DNA of 64,000 nucleotides from positions 18,852,014 to 18,916,013 of the forward strand of contig CM033718.1 of NCBI GenBank assembly GCA_019671005.1. The letters run 5' to 3'. Origin of the DNA: Hibiscus mutabilis. Lineage: Eukaryota > Streptophyta > Magnoliopsida > Malvales > Malvaceae. The notes under the pieces are model-generated. The model was not told where the DNA came from. It made no database searches and was given only the letters and a program-made list of their open reading frames with translations. Position numbers and translations under genes: made by a program. Position 1 is the stretch's first letter; each line of letters begins with the position of its first letter. Shown piece by piece: positions 36,501-49,013 of the stretch.

Positions 36501-38552
36501 TGTAAGCGGTACTCTTGTTGTAGCAATTAAACATTGACAATAAACTATGTCAAACAATAGATTAATCTTTGGACTAACGTATTGCTCACATAAAATACCT
36601 TATAATTGTCACACATCTATCGCCACAGTTGTCGTTGTAATTATGCCAAATATTAACTTTCCTTTGGGCCAATTAATAAACGCATGAATTACAAAAACCC
36701 ATAATCATCTTAATATTTTAAATAAATTAATCTACAAAAAAGCGGTCACTTTGGTGACATTATGTTTCAACTAATCCATTAAAATATTAGACATCTGAAG
36801 CCAAAAATATGAATTTAATTGTTTCAAAATATTTGTCTTAATTTTATCTTTCAATCAAATTAAAAGATAGCCAAAATAATAATAAATTTGAATAAAGGTA
36901 AACCTCATATCAAGATATCAGACACTCTATTAATATTTCATGCTTGGACAAAACATTAACTTGCAAGTGATATCTGTGTATAGTAATCAAACATTGATAT
37001 TAAGAACATGTCAAACATAAATCTTCCTTTGGGCCGATTTATTGCTCACATATAAAACTGTAATTATCACATGTTTATTACCACAGTTGCACATGTAATA
37101 ATGTTAATTATTAATCTTCCTTTGGGCCGATTAATACTAACATAATCCTACTTACATGCACAAAACCCTCTATACTTTAAAATAAAATAATTTTCACAAT
37201 AGAGGTCACTTTGGTGACTTAATGCTTCAATTAATTTATCTCAAAATATATATACCGGTATTCAAATTTAAAATTTTGTAACAGTCAAAGCTGAAATTTT
37301 CTGATAACACTTAAGTTTCCGAAATAACCCAAAGTAAGGTTGTACAAATGGGGCTATCAGAAATATAAAAAAAACGAAATTTTTGACTGTTTCTCAAAAA
37401 ATTCCTTAAACATGCATTTACCAAAATTTTCATTACAAACTTAAAGGCAAGATTAATCCTTACTTCATAAATCACCCATAAATTGAATTCAAGATAATCA
37501 AAATATTTAATCAAAAGTCAGAATCAAAGTATCATGCTAATGAATTCAATTAATGATCAAATAAAGCTTTGATATAATTATATGTTTTTCCAAAGACCAA
37601 AACCAAATGTAACAATTCAAGCATGAATTATTAGAGATAACTCGGATATAAAGTTTCGAGAGCTAACCTGGTTATAAATTTCTAAGTCATGATAAATATA
37701 CCGTGACAAAACCCATAGAACCTGAATATATCTTAGAATACCAAAACCAATAGATCGCATAAGTTAAGATCAAAAGAAAAAATATTGACCTTTAAATAGT
37801 AATTTAACTTTACCGTATGCATAAATCAAAGCAATAAGTAAATATATAAAACTTTGACAATTGCTAAACAATAATTGACCAATCTAAGTGATTCACCGAT
37901 TATGATTGAAACATAATATCAGATAATAAGTGCAATCATAGAAATAGCAGTAAACCAAATATTTGACTAATTGAGTCACACGACTTAAAGCCGTAAATTT
38001 ACTGAAATATGATCAAATTAAAGATAACATGAAATTTTAATATAACCATAATAACCTAAAAATTAAAATTAAAATTTTGATCAACTCGAATTAATTATAT
38101 ATTTTAAATCAAATATATATTTCATTTTATTTATTGTATGCGATTAAAAAGAAACAAAAGCAATATGAAACTAAAGGTAAATTCATATTCTGATAATCAA
38201 TCGAAATTGATAAATAAAATATTTGCTAAACATAATGCTTTCAATTGCACAGAAACAACCGAATCAAATAATTTATAATTATTGAATTTGCAATTTTAAA
38301 TTGCTAAACATAATTCATAAGACAATTGTAAGTTGTTATAATCCAATCGTAATTTTTTTTATAATATCGCCGCAAAAGAAAACATAAGTTAATCAATTGA
38401 AAATTGAACCCTAATCTTCAATAGAAAACAATCAAAAGTGGTACGGCGCTTAAACAATGAGAGAAAAAAAATCTACGATTATGATTTTTTATATATAATA
38501 TAAAAAATTAATCGATTCTCAATGATTTGATATAATTTGTCTTTGATGTCAC

Positions 38553-39029
38553 TTATTAGAACTAAATCATAAATTAATATGAAACATAAATTCAAGATCT
38601 ATCATGTCAAATCATCAATAACAATAAACTGATTAAACTGAATGCAGAAGCATACTTGAATTAATCGATAGATTGAAAACCTTGAATCTTCATGTTAAAA
38701 TCATAAATCTTTAGTATTGATCTTCCAAGAATATATGTTATCTCTTGACGTAAAACTCTCTGACGGGAAGGAGAGAAAAACAAGTTAACATATTTCTTGG
38801 GGACCACTACCTCTTTATATAGTTGGTTATTAAATCAGCTATTAAATATTTATAACTCTGCCCCTCATTGAATTATAAATATATCTTATGGTATCTATAC
38901 TTTTATTTCTATGATACTTTAATACCTATGACACGCCTAACATAATTGGTCACTTAATTTTTTGTCATATTTTATAATAGCACCACATATTTTACATATG
39001 TGCCCACAATTACGAATTTTGATCCAACA
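38553..39029 (-). repeat. 5' LTR of the decayed copia element
   Basis: Pairs with 33095-33571. Its inner end has mutated from TGTTAG to TTATTAG. Confidence 0.85.
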
Positions 39030-39034
39030 TCTTT

Positions 39035-39235
39035 TTCTTTCTAAAGTTTTATATAAAGTCAACATATGACAAGAAAATTTGGGACGAGTGGTCGTTTTTG
39101 CTTCCTCTTTAGGGTGTTGTCTCCTTTAGTTTTGGACCTTTGTTTCTCTCTTTTTGGTGTTTCAGTTTTTTAATAAAGCTAGTTGTCATTATAATAAAAA
39201 AATTAAGACGAGTGGAGTATTATTAATTAAATTTT
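39035..39235 (+). other. Possible LINE 3' UTR fragment
   Basis: A phrase ending GTTTTTTAATAAAGCTAGTTG followed by an A-run looks like a plant LINE 3' end. No ORF supports it. Confidence 0.25.
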
Positions 39236-39868
39236 TTTCGAACAATGTTATTTGGATTTTACTAAACACCGTGAAATATATTGCAAATACAATACATCAA
39301 AAGGAGAGGGAAAATGGAAGTATGCCACTAAAATCTCATATAAATGTGCAAAGAAAAAGCAAACATTTCTATAGAGATTAGCATATCATCAAACCTAGAA
39401 ACCTTCGTAAATTTTTTTGTCTCTAGCGAAATGAGATGCTTTACAGGATAAAAAATGAGTGGTGAGAGAACCAAACTATCAAACAGATTGCAATGCTCCG
39501 CTATACAGTTCTAGTTAAATCTGCTAACAAACCATCAAACGAATGGGGTTCAATCTTTTCTATGACCGCCGATAGAATCAAATCAGAAAATTAACACCGT
39601 GAGGATCTTTATGCGAGCACTAAACGATCGTTAAGGTATGTTAAAATTATGTTTATGTCAAACGACAGATGAGACAAACTACAAAAGTCAATGAAAAGTA
39701 TGTCATAAAGGCAGAAAAAACGTATACCACAAGAGAAAATTTTTTTATTAAAAATAAAGAACTAAAAAATAAATTATGTAAAAGCAAGTGAAATAATAAA
39801 CACCGATGATCGACAAACCACCATAAAAATTAGTACCCGCAGCTGACTAATCAAAGAAAAAAAAGTAG
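39236..39868 (-). repeat. Interspersed repeat, copy 1 (antisense, A-tailed)
   Basis: A T-rich edge then ATTTGGATTTTACTAAACACC opens about 600 bp that matches 49014-49602 through its length (AAATACAATACATCAAAA, ATGTGCAAAGAAAAA, CATATCATCAAACC and more). On the minus strand both copies end in an A-run. This fits a LINE/SINE-type 3' end. Confidence 0.6.
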
Positions 39869-40114
39869 AAAAAAACCCATTATCGAACCAAACTCGATTA
39901 ATTGTGTTAACCGAGCACACCTCTCTACCAATAATATTACAGCCTGGACTTATAAACAAAATTTAAGGAATTCCTTAAATCTTTACACGTTGATATTACC
40001 CCTCTAGCAATAGCATTTGTGAAGTTTGAAATTATAGATAGCAAATCTGCTTTTGGGTTGACAGTGTCCAATCCATCATGCATTACGAGAAGGATAGAAA
40101 TATTCTATCTTTTT

Positions 40115-40290
40115 CAGTATTTTTTTATGCCCCAACACTAAAAATTAAGTTTAGAATTTAAAATTAAAGGTTGTAATTAAGATTTAAAGCATATGTATTT
40201 TTTAGGGTATAGAATGTAAAATTTAAAATTTAAAATTAAAGCTTAAAATTTAATTTTTTGTGTTTTTTAATGCGACCCATAAAAAGAGAA
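40115..40290. mobile_element. Small TIR element (MITE), copy 2
   Basis: The left end TATGCCCCAACACTAAAAATT and the right end TTTTTGTGTTTTTTAATGCGACCCATAAAAAG are imperfect inverted copies. The ends match the element at 29285-29530. Confidence 0.45.
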
Positions 40291-41468
40291 GTATTTGTGT
40301 CCAAATCCGTCGACTAAACATATATGCGCTGAGGTGGTACTGGTAGCAAAACCAAACCAATTTTGCTTCTTTTTCTTCTTTACTTGTATTCAAATATCAT
40401 ATATTACTTCCCACAACAATTTGAACTAAAACACAAATGTTATCTTTACTTGCATCTTCCCACCATTGCTACTCCGGATCCAGCATTACATGATACAATG
40501 CATCAGTACTTAGATTCAAACTATCGCTAACCAATTTTGACCAGGGCATGGGCATGTATATGGTTCTCGTCTCTCACTAGCTCATATTCAGCCATTGACC
40601 CTGGCTCTTCAACAAAGACGAGCACATAATTTTATGTCCAGGTGCAACTCCCCACAACACCGGATTTCCATTACTGCACATAATAACCACAGTCCATTCG
40701 GATAACACATTAGCTCCTCCTGCTCACCAAATTCAACCTAGAACTCCATACAGTCCAATGCAAGTATCAACCATTTACAACTGAATCTACAAAAAGCAGA
40801 TCAATTATGTGCTCTATCTAACTTGAGTTGGCCTCTTCAATCTATCAAGTTTTGAGTTTTAGGCTTTACCAGCTAAAAGTTCCAGCTGAACCACATAGAT
40901 GACCATGACCAAACCGATTTCCATTACTTCCAGCTAAAAGTTCCTACTTTGCTCAGATCAATAAATTCACCTAAAACTCCATAGAATATAACCATGATTC
41001 TGATCCAGTTATCAACCACTTAAAAACAATGAGATGGTACACAGTTCAAGCATTCCACACATGCAGCAATGATTTTCCTTTGCTCATATGAAACTCACTT
41101 TTAAAGCCAAATTTAAATGATTCTGACAACAGTCCATAACAGCAAAATCGTAATGCCGCAAGAGCGAGACAGAAAAGGCAATTGTTTAAGACAGCAAAGC
41201 TAAAGAATGTGAAACTAAGTTCCTTTAGAAGTATATTACAAACCTGGAAATCCAATTTTAACTTTCAAGTTCCTAAGAAAATCATCATAGTGAAACAGCT
41301 ACTCTAACAAACAAAAACAGCCAAATGAAACCCGGCACTTCCGACTCATTACTTCATTAAGCATCCTCATCCATTGTCAAACTGTGGTTCATATTTAAAA
41401 GTTCAATCCATGAAACAGTTACCAGGTTATCCATCTTGAATACTGACCGCATCTGCTAATTAGAAATT
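40291..41468. other. Intergenic and probable ASF1 3' UTR, no other gene
   Basis: No gene was recognised. A duplicated phrase CCAGCTAAAAGTTCC occurs near 40868 and 40930. The ~200 bp next to 41469 probably belongs to the ASF1 3' UTR. Confidence 0.35.
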
Positions 41469-44400
41469 TTAAGCTTCGTGCTGTTCTTTTGGATTTGGTG
41501 AAGCGGGAAGTTCCTCTTTTTTGTCATTTACAACAGGGTGATCCGACGGAGGGGGTTCCTCAGTTCGCTCATTTTCAACAGGGCGATCAGATGGTGGGGG
41601 TTCTTCATTTCCACCATTCTCGGGGTGGAAATTTATGGGGAACTTTGTCACCCTGGGTTTATCAGACAGAATGTTTCTTTGGACTTTCTCAATCAAGACC
41701 TTTGGGGGAGGTTCCTCTCTAAGCTGCTCATCATCATAATCATTGTTAACATAGTAGCCCACCCGGACAAACTCTTGGCCAAGATACGAACAGGTCAATA
41801 GAAGCACTGTGACACCTATAATATCTTCTTCACGAATCCTTGATGGGTCTGGTGGGTCTGCCTGCAACATATTCAAGGACAAAGGTAAGAAATTAAAACA
41901 GATACATCAAATCCACAACTAAAACCGAGTTAGATGAGATTGCCTGTAATACAAAACGGTAATTTCCAACATTAACAGGTCCAACAAGTACACTCTCCAG
42001 TAGTTGATCGTAAGTCTCATCTTCCGCAGATCCCACGTAGATGAGTTTCCATTCTAAATCTGCCAACCCAATAAAACATGAATATTTTTAACCTCAAAAA
42101 AGACATGAAGTCAACAAAAAACATATCATTACTAGGTAGACAGATTTGGATGGTAAAGTCTTATATTAGTTTAATACAAACAGATGCAGAATGTATTCCT
42201 GAATAATAAAAAAACAAATATAAGTCAATGTCTTCTTTATCTGACAAACTTAAAATTCTAATTTTAATGAAACTCAAACCTTCTAAATGTAAGAGAAGAC
42301 TAAGAAAAATAGAAGCAACCATGTTAGAAACTGTCTTAATGTCTATTTCCAAGGCCAAGCGACATGCATGGCTAAAACATACAAAAACAGGTCTTTGAAC
42401 TGAAAAGCTGCTCTTCTACACAGAGAACCGGGCATTCTACATTTTGTTATTCTATAAACTTTAGAATGCTTTCACACAAGATGACAATTAGCAACCATTC
42501 TACTTAAATCTGGAACTCTAGTCAATACCTCAGGTCCTTGTATAAATTGTATCAAAATATTCAAATATGCATTCCTAACATTCTAAAATTATATTCCTCT
42601 GTTCTTAAGGATATTCTTAGAGAGTTATTTGTTAAAGGCTCAGAAAAAACAAGATCAAGAAAACCAGAAATCACAGGGAGAAGAAGAAGAATTGAGAGAA
42701 GGAGAGAAAAGAGAAAATGGCAGAAATTTTCATTCATTCCAAAACTACCAGCAACATTTATCTCAGCCTCAATTAACCCTAAAATAAAACAGTCCAGATT
42801 AAACAAGGACTTACTACTGACCAAAAACAACAGAGCATAATGCTAAAACATAATAATAAAATGACGATGTTTTAAGACTCTTCTTAAACATCCAAACGAC
42901 GGAGTATTTACACTATAATACTCATGAAATGACACAAAACTCCACTATTATAAACAAACAGCACACAACAATACTCCCTGATTCAAAGGATCCTTGACCT
43001 CAAGGATCATAGGATGGAAATTGCCGCTGCAAATGATGTAAGACATCCCAGGTGGCATCTTTAGGAAACAAATTTGCCATTCTACCAGCACCTCTATCAC
43101 AGCTTGATTCCCCTTCTTAACCATCCTTCACGCCAAAATATTTGGGGGTTCCTTACTGATTGTTCCGTCATTTCCCACTACAGGCAGCTCAGATTGATAC
43201 AGAGTAACACCAATGTGTTTCTTAAGCTGAGAAACATGAAAATTGGGGCGCACCTTAGACCCACTAAGCAACTGTAAGTGGTAGGCAACCTTCCCCACCC
43301 TAGCTATCATGGAGAACGGACCAAATCATTTTGGAGAAAACTTATGTTGTAGCATCAATTTTATGCTATGTTGCTTTCCATTATTGAACAGTGTTGATTT
43401 TTGGGTGACATTGCAGAGGCAATGACAGACAACGAAACCCCATTGCTCTGACAGAGAAATCTTAAAAAAATTGTTTTCCCTTGAATGAGTAGTCATTGAT
43501 GGAATCTGGTCATAATGATAGGATCCTATCTCAAATGGCGGGATTCAATCTTTGATCCCGTTGAATCTAAAAACAAATGAAGTGTGCCTCCGCCAGCTGA
43601 AAACAAGTTGTTCGACGGTATGGCAACATCTTCAGTCACAGCTCTAGGATCAGAACAAACCCAAAAATTATTGAAATTATTTGATAAAAGAATTTGTAGG
43701 TTCTTAATTTGGGGATAATTTAATTGTCGAGGAGTTGTTGGTCGTTGTCAGATTTATGAGTTTTGAGGTTGGGGAGGAGGGTCGATACCTATAGAGCTGT
43801 TAGAGGTTTTAGGGATTAAATTGATAAAATATTGAATATTGAGGATAGATTTTTTAGAATTAGGACCAAATAAAAAATTTAGAAGTTGGAAGCTAAATGT
43901 ATTATTATACCAATTTTATTAACTGCTACGTCATCTCCGTTAACCGACTACAGACCAATTTGTTACTTTTATCCAGTCGGATGATCATATAAACACTATA
44001 GTCGATGGACTATTTATGTAATTTACCCTGAAATAAAATATATCCTAACTTATATAAATAACTTAATAAAATACACATAAATGTTAAATCTGATCCTAAT
44101 CTAAAATACATATAAGAGTCTTGTGATGAATTTATTTGCATGTAATCAATAAAAATATTGAAAATTTGTAATTATTAAAAGAACTCTTATTAGACCATAT
44201 GTATTTTTCTAATTGCCTTGTCTTTGCTAAAATGGACTTATCTTGACTATTTTATGTCCGATTAAGGCATTTCAAGATGCATTGAAAAGATAACGAACAA
44301 AGCGGTTGATCCATAAGAAGACATCTCGACCTAGAAATGCTTGAATCCCATTCGAAAAGTCAACACAAATCAGATGATGTTTCATCAAATTGATTAATTT

Positions 44401-47269
44401 TACCCTCTTATTCTCATATCACAACCATTGAACTCCTAGCATTGTCACTTATTTTCAATGGTACAACCCCAACTTTTTGACCAAAGCTACTAAACTGTAC
44501 TTTCCAATCTTCACTAGAATTTTCATGATGTCACAACTAATGACACCCAACATAGCCTATAGTGTGAGAAAGAGGCCATGGTTGCCGGAGATGCAATGAA
44601 TGATGGTAGTTTGTGTGTGATCGGTGGTTAGGGATTTATTGTTTGAAGAAGATGAACATGATATTTTCCAGAGAGAACAATATGTTTCTCTGTATTTTCT
44701 TATTCTTCTTAATTCTCAAATGTATACAGAGTAAGCCTTTCGATAGGCTAATATAGAGTTTTAATATAACTAAAACTATATTTTTATCTTTAATTTAAAT
44801 AATACTTATTCCTAATTTAAATAAAACTTCTAGTAAATCTAAACTACTAATTAGGAATAAACTCTAATTACACATTAAATAAAAACACTAATACTCCTCG
44901 TCAACTTACACTCCCCTCAAGCTCTAACACTTCTAGGATAACTTATACTCCCCCTCAAGCTGGTGAGCAAACGTAGTAGAGCACCAGCTTGGATCTTGGA
45001 TGTGATGCCCTACTCATATTTCTTCTGTTGTTTCTTAGAGAAAAATGCTCCTCATTCTCGGGAGTCTTTGATTTAAAGAATGAGGACAGAACCATAATGT
45101 TCTTGCGCAACAATTGTTGATGCCATTCAACTTATGGTACACTTAAGATGGTTGATGCATCAGTTAGAATATCAAGACCGCTCCACGGGATGCTCCAGCA
45201 TGCACTTCCTGACTAAAAGGTCTGATACACATGATGCTCTAGCATGTAGTTCTTGACTGAAAGGTCTGATGCGAACGATGTAAGAAGTGATCACAAGAAT
45301 CTACACTCCCCTTCAAGCTGGTAGTTACACAGACTAGAGTTTCAGCTTGGATCTTTGATGTAGAATCCCTTAAAAAATATTATCTAGTTTTTAAGGTTAA
45401 ACTAGAACCTCTTCTCCTATCTTTTAGGGTGCATGGCTAAGACAGAACCAAATACTTCTCCTATCTTTTAGGGTGGATGGCTAAGGTAGAACCAAATAGT
45501 TTTTAATGCTAAACTATAACCTTTTCATCTATCCTTTTGATTGACTAAGATAAAACCATTAAATAGAGAACAAAACAAAAAAAGTAAACGAGTAGAAATT
45601 TCACCAGAGATGTAAGATTCCAACGAGGGAGAAGCCAAAGAACGAGTGTGGCCTAATGACAGCAGCGGAAAAAAATGCGATGTGCATTTGAAAAATCAGA
45701 TCGTTGACCTGCTTCATATTAGAGATGGTAACAGTGGTGACGGCATCAAGACCGTTGTTGGCTCATGATACCATGTGAAAAAAAGGCCATGGTTGCCGAA
45801 GATGCAATGAATGATGGTGGTTTGTGTGTGATCGGTAGTTAGGGATTTATTGTTTGAAGAAGATGAACATGATATTTTCCAAAGAGAACAATGTGTTTCT
45901 CTGTATTTTCTTATTCTTCTTAATTCTCAAATGTTTACAGAGTAAGCCTTTAAATAGGCTAATATAGAATTTTAATATAACTAAAACTATACTTTTATCT
46001 TTAATTTAAATAATACTTATTCCTAATTTAAATAAAACTTCTAGTAAATCTAAATTACTGATTAGGAATAAACTCTAATTACACATTATAAAAACTCTAA
46101 TACTCCTCGTCAACTTACACTCCCCCTCAAGCTCTAACACTTCTCAGATAACTTACAGAGATAGTACTACTGGATTTGACCCTACACACTCTCCATACAC
46201 ATCGTCTAGCCCTTTCTCACAATCTACAAACTTCTCTTGCTCCCCTTCTCCTTACAATCCCTCAACCAAAATCTGGTAAGTTGTAACTTAGTGCATCGAT
46301 GCTCTAGTGTATACTTTGTTACATACCAAAAACAAAAGCCTTTTACCTCCTATCCTCAATTTTATTTGATGAAGGTAATTTACTGGTACTTTTAGTGCTA
46401 TTAGAGGTCATTGGTTTGGAAGAACCAGAATTGATAACACTTGACATAGAAATCTTAGCCTTGTAAACTGCACTGGAAGATCACATGTGAATTTTGTGGT
46501 AATGGATGTTGGAGTTGTCCTATGAGGCAAATGAGGCATTTGAAGAGGCACTTAAATTGGAGGTACTAGGTCTAGCTAAAGACAAGTGGCTCCATCTCTG
46601 AGGTTGGCTGAAAATACTTTCGAGGTGTTTGGCCGTGGAAAGCTTTTCAAAGGTTTTTTGGTTTGAGGAGTTTGTTCTACTGGTTAATCAAGTTGTTATT
46701 AAATATGCTCAAAGCGTAATCATCAGGTAACTGCAGTTGATTTAAAAACTTTGAAGGAGAAAACACAACAAATTCCTACTTCTAAGTTTCACTTTTGAAA
46801 AAAAAAATCATATAGACTGATTAAACCAAAATATGCAATCTAAAGATGCAAGTGAAGATCAATTTATGCCTGGCCCAAACCCTAACTTTCTTCAATAAAA
46901 ACTGCAAACCCTAACCCATAATTATATCACCAATTAACTAAATGATCTTATTCAAGCATACCAAATCTTTATTATCGTCCCACAATTTTCTCATTAAACA
47001 AACAAAACGAAAAATAAAGAAACGGAAAACAACCTCATAGTCTTGACCTCAACCAAGCCCCAACTAAAAGAACTCAAAACCAACAAATTAAATGGAAATT
47101 AAACCTTAAAAGCATTGAAACCAGAAAAAAGAAATGTTGAGAAAGAAAGGGCACCCGTACCATCTTTAAGAGGAGTCAAACACTCGTAGGAGATCTCGAA
47201 CTGAAAAGCAGACAAGAAGGACGCCGGGTTATCCAAAACGGTAACGTTAGTAATGTTGACGGCACTCAT
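41469..47269 (-). CDS. ASF1: Histone chaperone ASF1 (anti-silencing function 1)
   Basis: It binds the H3-H4 dimer and hands it to CAF-1 and HIRA during replication-coupled and independent nucleosome assembly in the nucleus. Exons are 47161-47269, 41944-42059 and 41469-41861, giving 205 aa with continuous phase. The start is the ATG giving MSAVNITNVTVLDNPASF. Residues known to matter in yeast and human ASF1 sit at the same numbers: D37, E39, D54, V94 (in IIGVTVLLL), R108 and Y112. The globular core ends near residue 155; a Pro/Glu-rich tail with two EEPPPSD-x-PV units follows. Intron 1 (5.1 kb) holds gypsy and LTR-element sequence. Intron 2 (82 bp) appears to be GC-AG (CAG|GCAATC ... TTGCAG|GCAGAC). 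It is probably functional. Confidence 0.94.
42960..43400 (-). pseudogene. Ty3-gypsy integrase C-terminal/chromo-like remnant
   Basis: Inside ASF1 intron 1. The minus strand reads MIARVGKVAYHLQLLSGSKV, FHVSQLKKHIG and ISKEPPNIL, the highly conserved end of gypsy pol, then a weak tail to a GGGAGTATTG phrase typical before the 3' LTR. DNA at about 42540-42960 may be the start of that LTR. The rest of the element is missing. Confidence 0.75.
43461..44562. other. ASF1 intron 1 DNA with no recognised element
   Basis: It contains a phrase with TAACTGCTACGTCATCTCCG near 43920 that looks like an old gypsy LTR scrap. Nothing firm. Confidence 0.3.
44563..46157 (-). mobile_element. Non-autonomous LTR retrotransposon, copy in ASF1 intron 1
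   Basis: LTRs of about 385 bp lie at 45774-46157 (5') and 44563-44947 (3'). A primer-binding site TGGTATCATGAGC (minus strand, 45761-45773) adjoins the 5' LTR, and a polypurine tract CTTGAGGGGGAG precedes the 3' LTR. The ~825-bp interior has no coding capacity. A second copy lies in a LIG6 intron at 50831-52452. The flanking 5 bp do not match here (TATAG and GAGAT), so the target duplication has decayed. The element is in the same sense as ASF1. Confidence 0.85.
46158..47160. other. ASF1 intron 1 DNA, exon-1-proximal
   Basis: AT-rich with no recognisable element or gene. Confidence 0.35.
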
Positions 47270-47325
47270 TGTCTGGAGTCAGAGAAAAAGTACACTATTT
47301 ACTACTCTATTAATATAAACCCTAG

Positions 47326-47333
47326 CTTCTCGA
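47326..47333 (-). promoter_or_regulatory. Telo-box-like element near the ASF1 start
   Basis: AAACCCTA on the plus strand (TAGGGTTT on the gene strand) lies about 60 bp upstream of the ATG, beside a TATA-like TTTATATTAA. Telo boxes are known in promoters of plant growth and replication genes; the role here is inferred. Confidence 0.4.
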
Positions 47334-47664
47334 AAATTCATGGAACTCTAAATAAAAACCTAAAGTTAAAGGGGGGGGGAGAAGGAAGAAACAGAAGATT
47401 CAAAGGAAAAAAAATCAAAGAATTAGTTTTTTGAAAATCAAATAAACTGTTTTCTTCGAGTGGGGTTTTAGGATTTGGGATGGGGTTCGAAAGAAACTGC
47501 AAATGAAATTGGGATTAATGGATGGGGTTGGGAAGAAGAAAGGAAAGGAGGGGAAATTAAGGAAATGGTAATTTTGGGGGGAAATAAAAATAAAAGTTTT
47601 TATTTATTTATTTTGGGCAACTTGGAAGCTGTCGAAAAGTGTGCGGTGATAGCCGGTTGTCAAA

Positions 47665-47675
47665 TTTGGCGGGAA
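47665..47675. promoter_or_regulatory. E2F-like site upstream of ASF1
   Basis: TTTGGCGGGAA fits the plant E2F consensus WTTSSCSS and lies about 400 bp upstream of the ASF1 ATG. ASF1 genes of Arabidopsis have been reported to be E2F-regulated, which makes the site plausible. Confidence 0.5.
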
Positions 47676-47715
47676 GATTGCAATGTATGAAGAGATTAAA
47701 AACAAAATGCAGCAT

Positions 47716-47750
47716 GCCATTGCCATTGCCATTGCCATTGCCATTGCCAT
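47716..47750. repeat. Hexanucleotide microsatellite (GCCATT)n
   Basis: Nearly six perfect GCCATT units, about 450 bp upstream of the ASF1 start codon. Confidence 0.95.
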
Positions 47751-49013
47751 CTGAATCTTGATGTGTGTGTGTTTTTGTGGGGATTAAGAATCTTGGTATT
47801 TTTATCCACATAGGTCACAGGTTGGAATGTCCTTTCACTTGTGTAACATGATTTTGGGACTGATAAAGTATGTTTTTATCAAGTTATATAAAACAAATGT
47901 AAGTCAGCACATTAAAAATCAAAACGTAAAAAAAAGAAGATAGAATTGTGAGAAAATAATATAAATAAATTTTATCCAAAAAGATGTAAATAAGTATCAA
48001 GCCGTCAGGCGTGTATATTGTCTTTAATCATTCAATGGGTATGTAAATTTAATATTAGTTAAATATTAAATTTTTCACTCTTACACTTAATTAAAGACAA
48101 GACTCATCCATGCGTGCCCTTCCCCTCATCCCCTGTCTCATTGCATTTGCATGCTCATATTTGTGTTTTTGACATGCATCTCTTTTTTCGGTCTTTGCCT
48201 CTGTAAGGTGTCATTTTGGTAAATAATTAGATGTAAGTGCCATGGTATATACGTGTAAAATAACTCTCAATCTTACCCCCCCCCCCAAAAAAAAAAACTT
48301 AATAAATTAATTAGATTTAATGTAAAACATAATTAGATTTAATGTAAAACATAATTAGTAAAAATGATAAAAGAGTTGTTTATAAAATAACATGCTCTGC
48401 TTGGCAATTAGCGGATAACAAATTACATTAGCTGATACCGGATAGCTAATATCATTAGTCGATTTGACTAACAAATTATATTAGCTGATTGTATAAAAAT
48501 ATTTGATAAAATTAACCGATAGTTTATAGTTGTTTGATTATTTGAACAAGTAAAATGACGTATAAGAACATGAATATATTTGATACTTGTTTAAATAATT
48601 TATTAGTTATTAACATGTATACCTATTAATATTAATTCGATTATGTAAATTTATTTTTTTAATATCATTACTGGGCATATACGAGGATATACATATTAAT
48701 TTTTGTGTGAAATTATCTTTTTATATAATTTTAATAATTATTAAATTTAGATGTATATATTAATTTCTTATCTATGAAATTATATTTTTAATATAATTTT
48801 ATTCGTTATTAATTTTATATTGAATTTATTAATTTATACATTACTTTCTCATTTATAAAATTATTTTTTTATTTTATTAGTTAATCAAATTTACCAAACA
48901 TCCAAATTAACAAATTTTACTGGTCAAACTTCTAATTTTAATTAAAAAAATTGTTTATCAAACATGGCCTTGTGTTTAATCCTAAAAGAGGTCATTTTTA
49001 ATTGCTAATTAAT
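47751..49013. other. AT-rich spacer between ASF1 and LIG6, possible MITE
   Basis: A C-run/A-run is near 48280 and a 23-bp direct repeat (TTAGATTTAATGTAAAACATAA twice) is near 48310-48357. The part at about 48395-48975 has edges resembling a decayed hAT MITE (TTGGCAATTAGC and GGCCATGTTTGATAAAC on the opposite strand). No gene was seen. Confidence 0.3.

Larger units (their letters stand above)
33095..39029 (-). mobile_element. Ty1-copia retrotransposon, heavily decayed
   Basis: Two 477-bp LTRs (33095-33571 and 38553-39029) are flanked by a perfect target duplication TCTTT (33090-33094 and 39030-39034). Orientation is minus: the tract next to the 33.5 kb LTR reads GCCCAAGTGAGAGAT then TGTTGAAT, the usual copia polypurine-tract layout, and a degraded primer site follows the 38.5 kb LTR. 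The pol reading is almost erased. A recognisable RNase H-like phrase near 34440-34560 (minus strand) includes DIAYIVRML in one frame. It has no coding capacity left. Confidence 0.82.

Noticed and set aside
44558..46162. A perfect target duplication for the ASF1-intron LTR element
   Set aside because: The flanking five bases (TATAG and GAGAT) do not match; ATAG occurs nearby on both sides but not in register.
47475..47690. Small Gly/Glu-rich plus-strand ORF upstream of ASF1
   Set aside because: It lies in the ASF1 promoter region, is short and compositionally simple, and has no recognisable domain.
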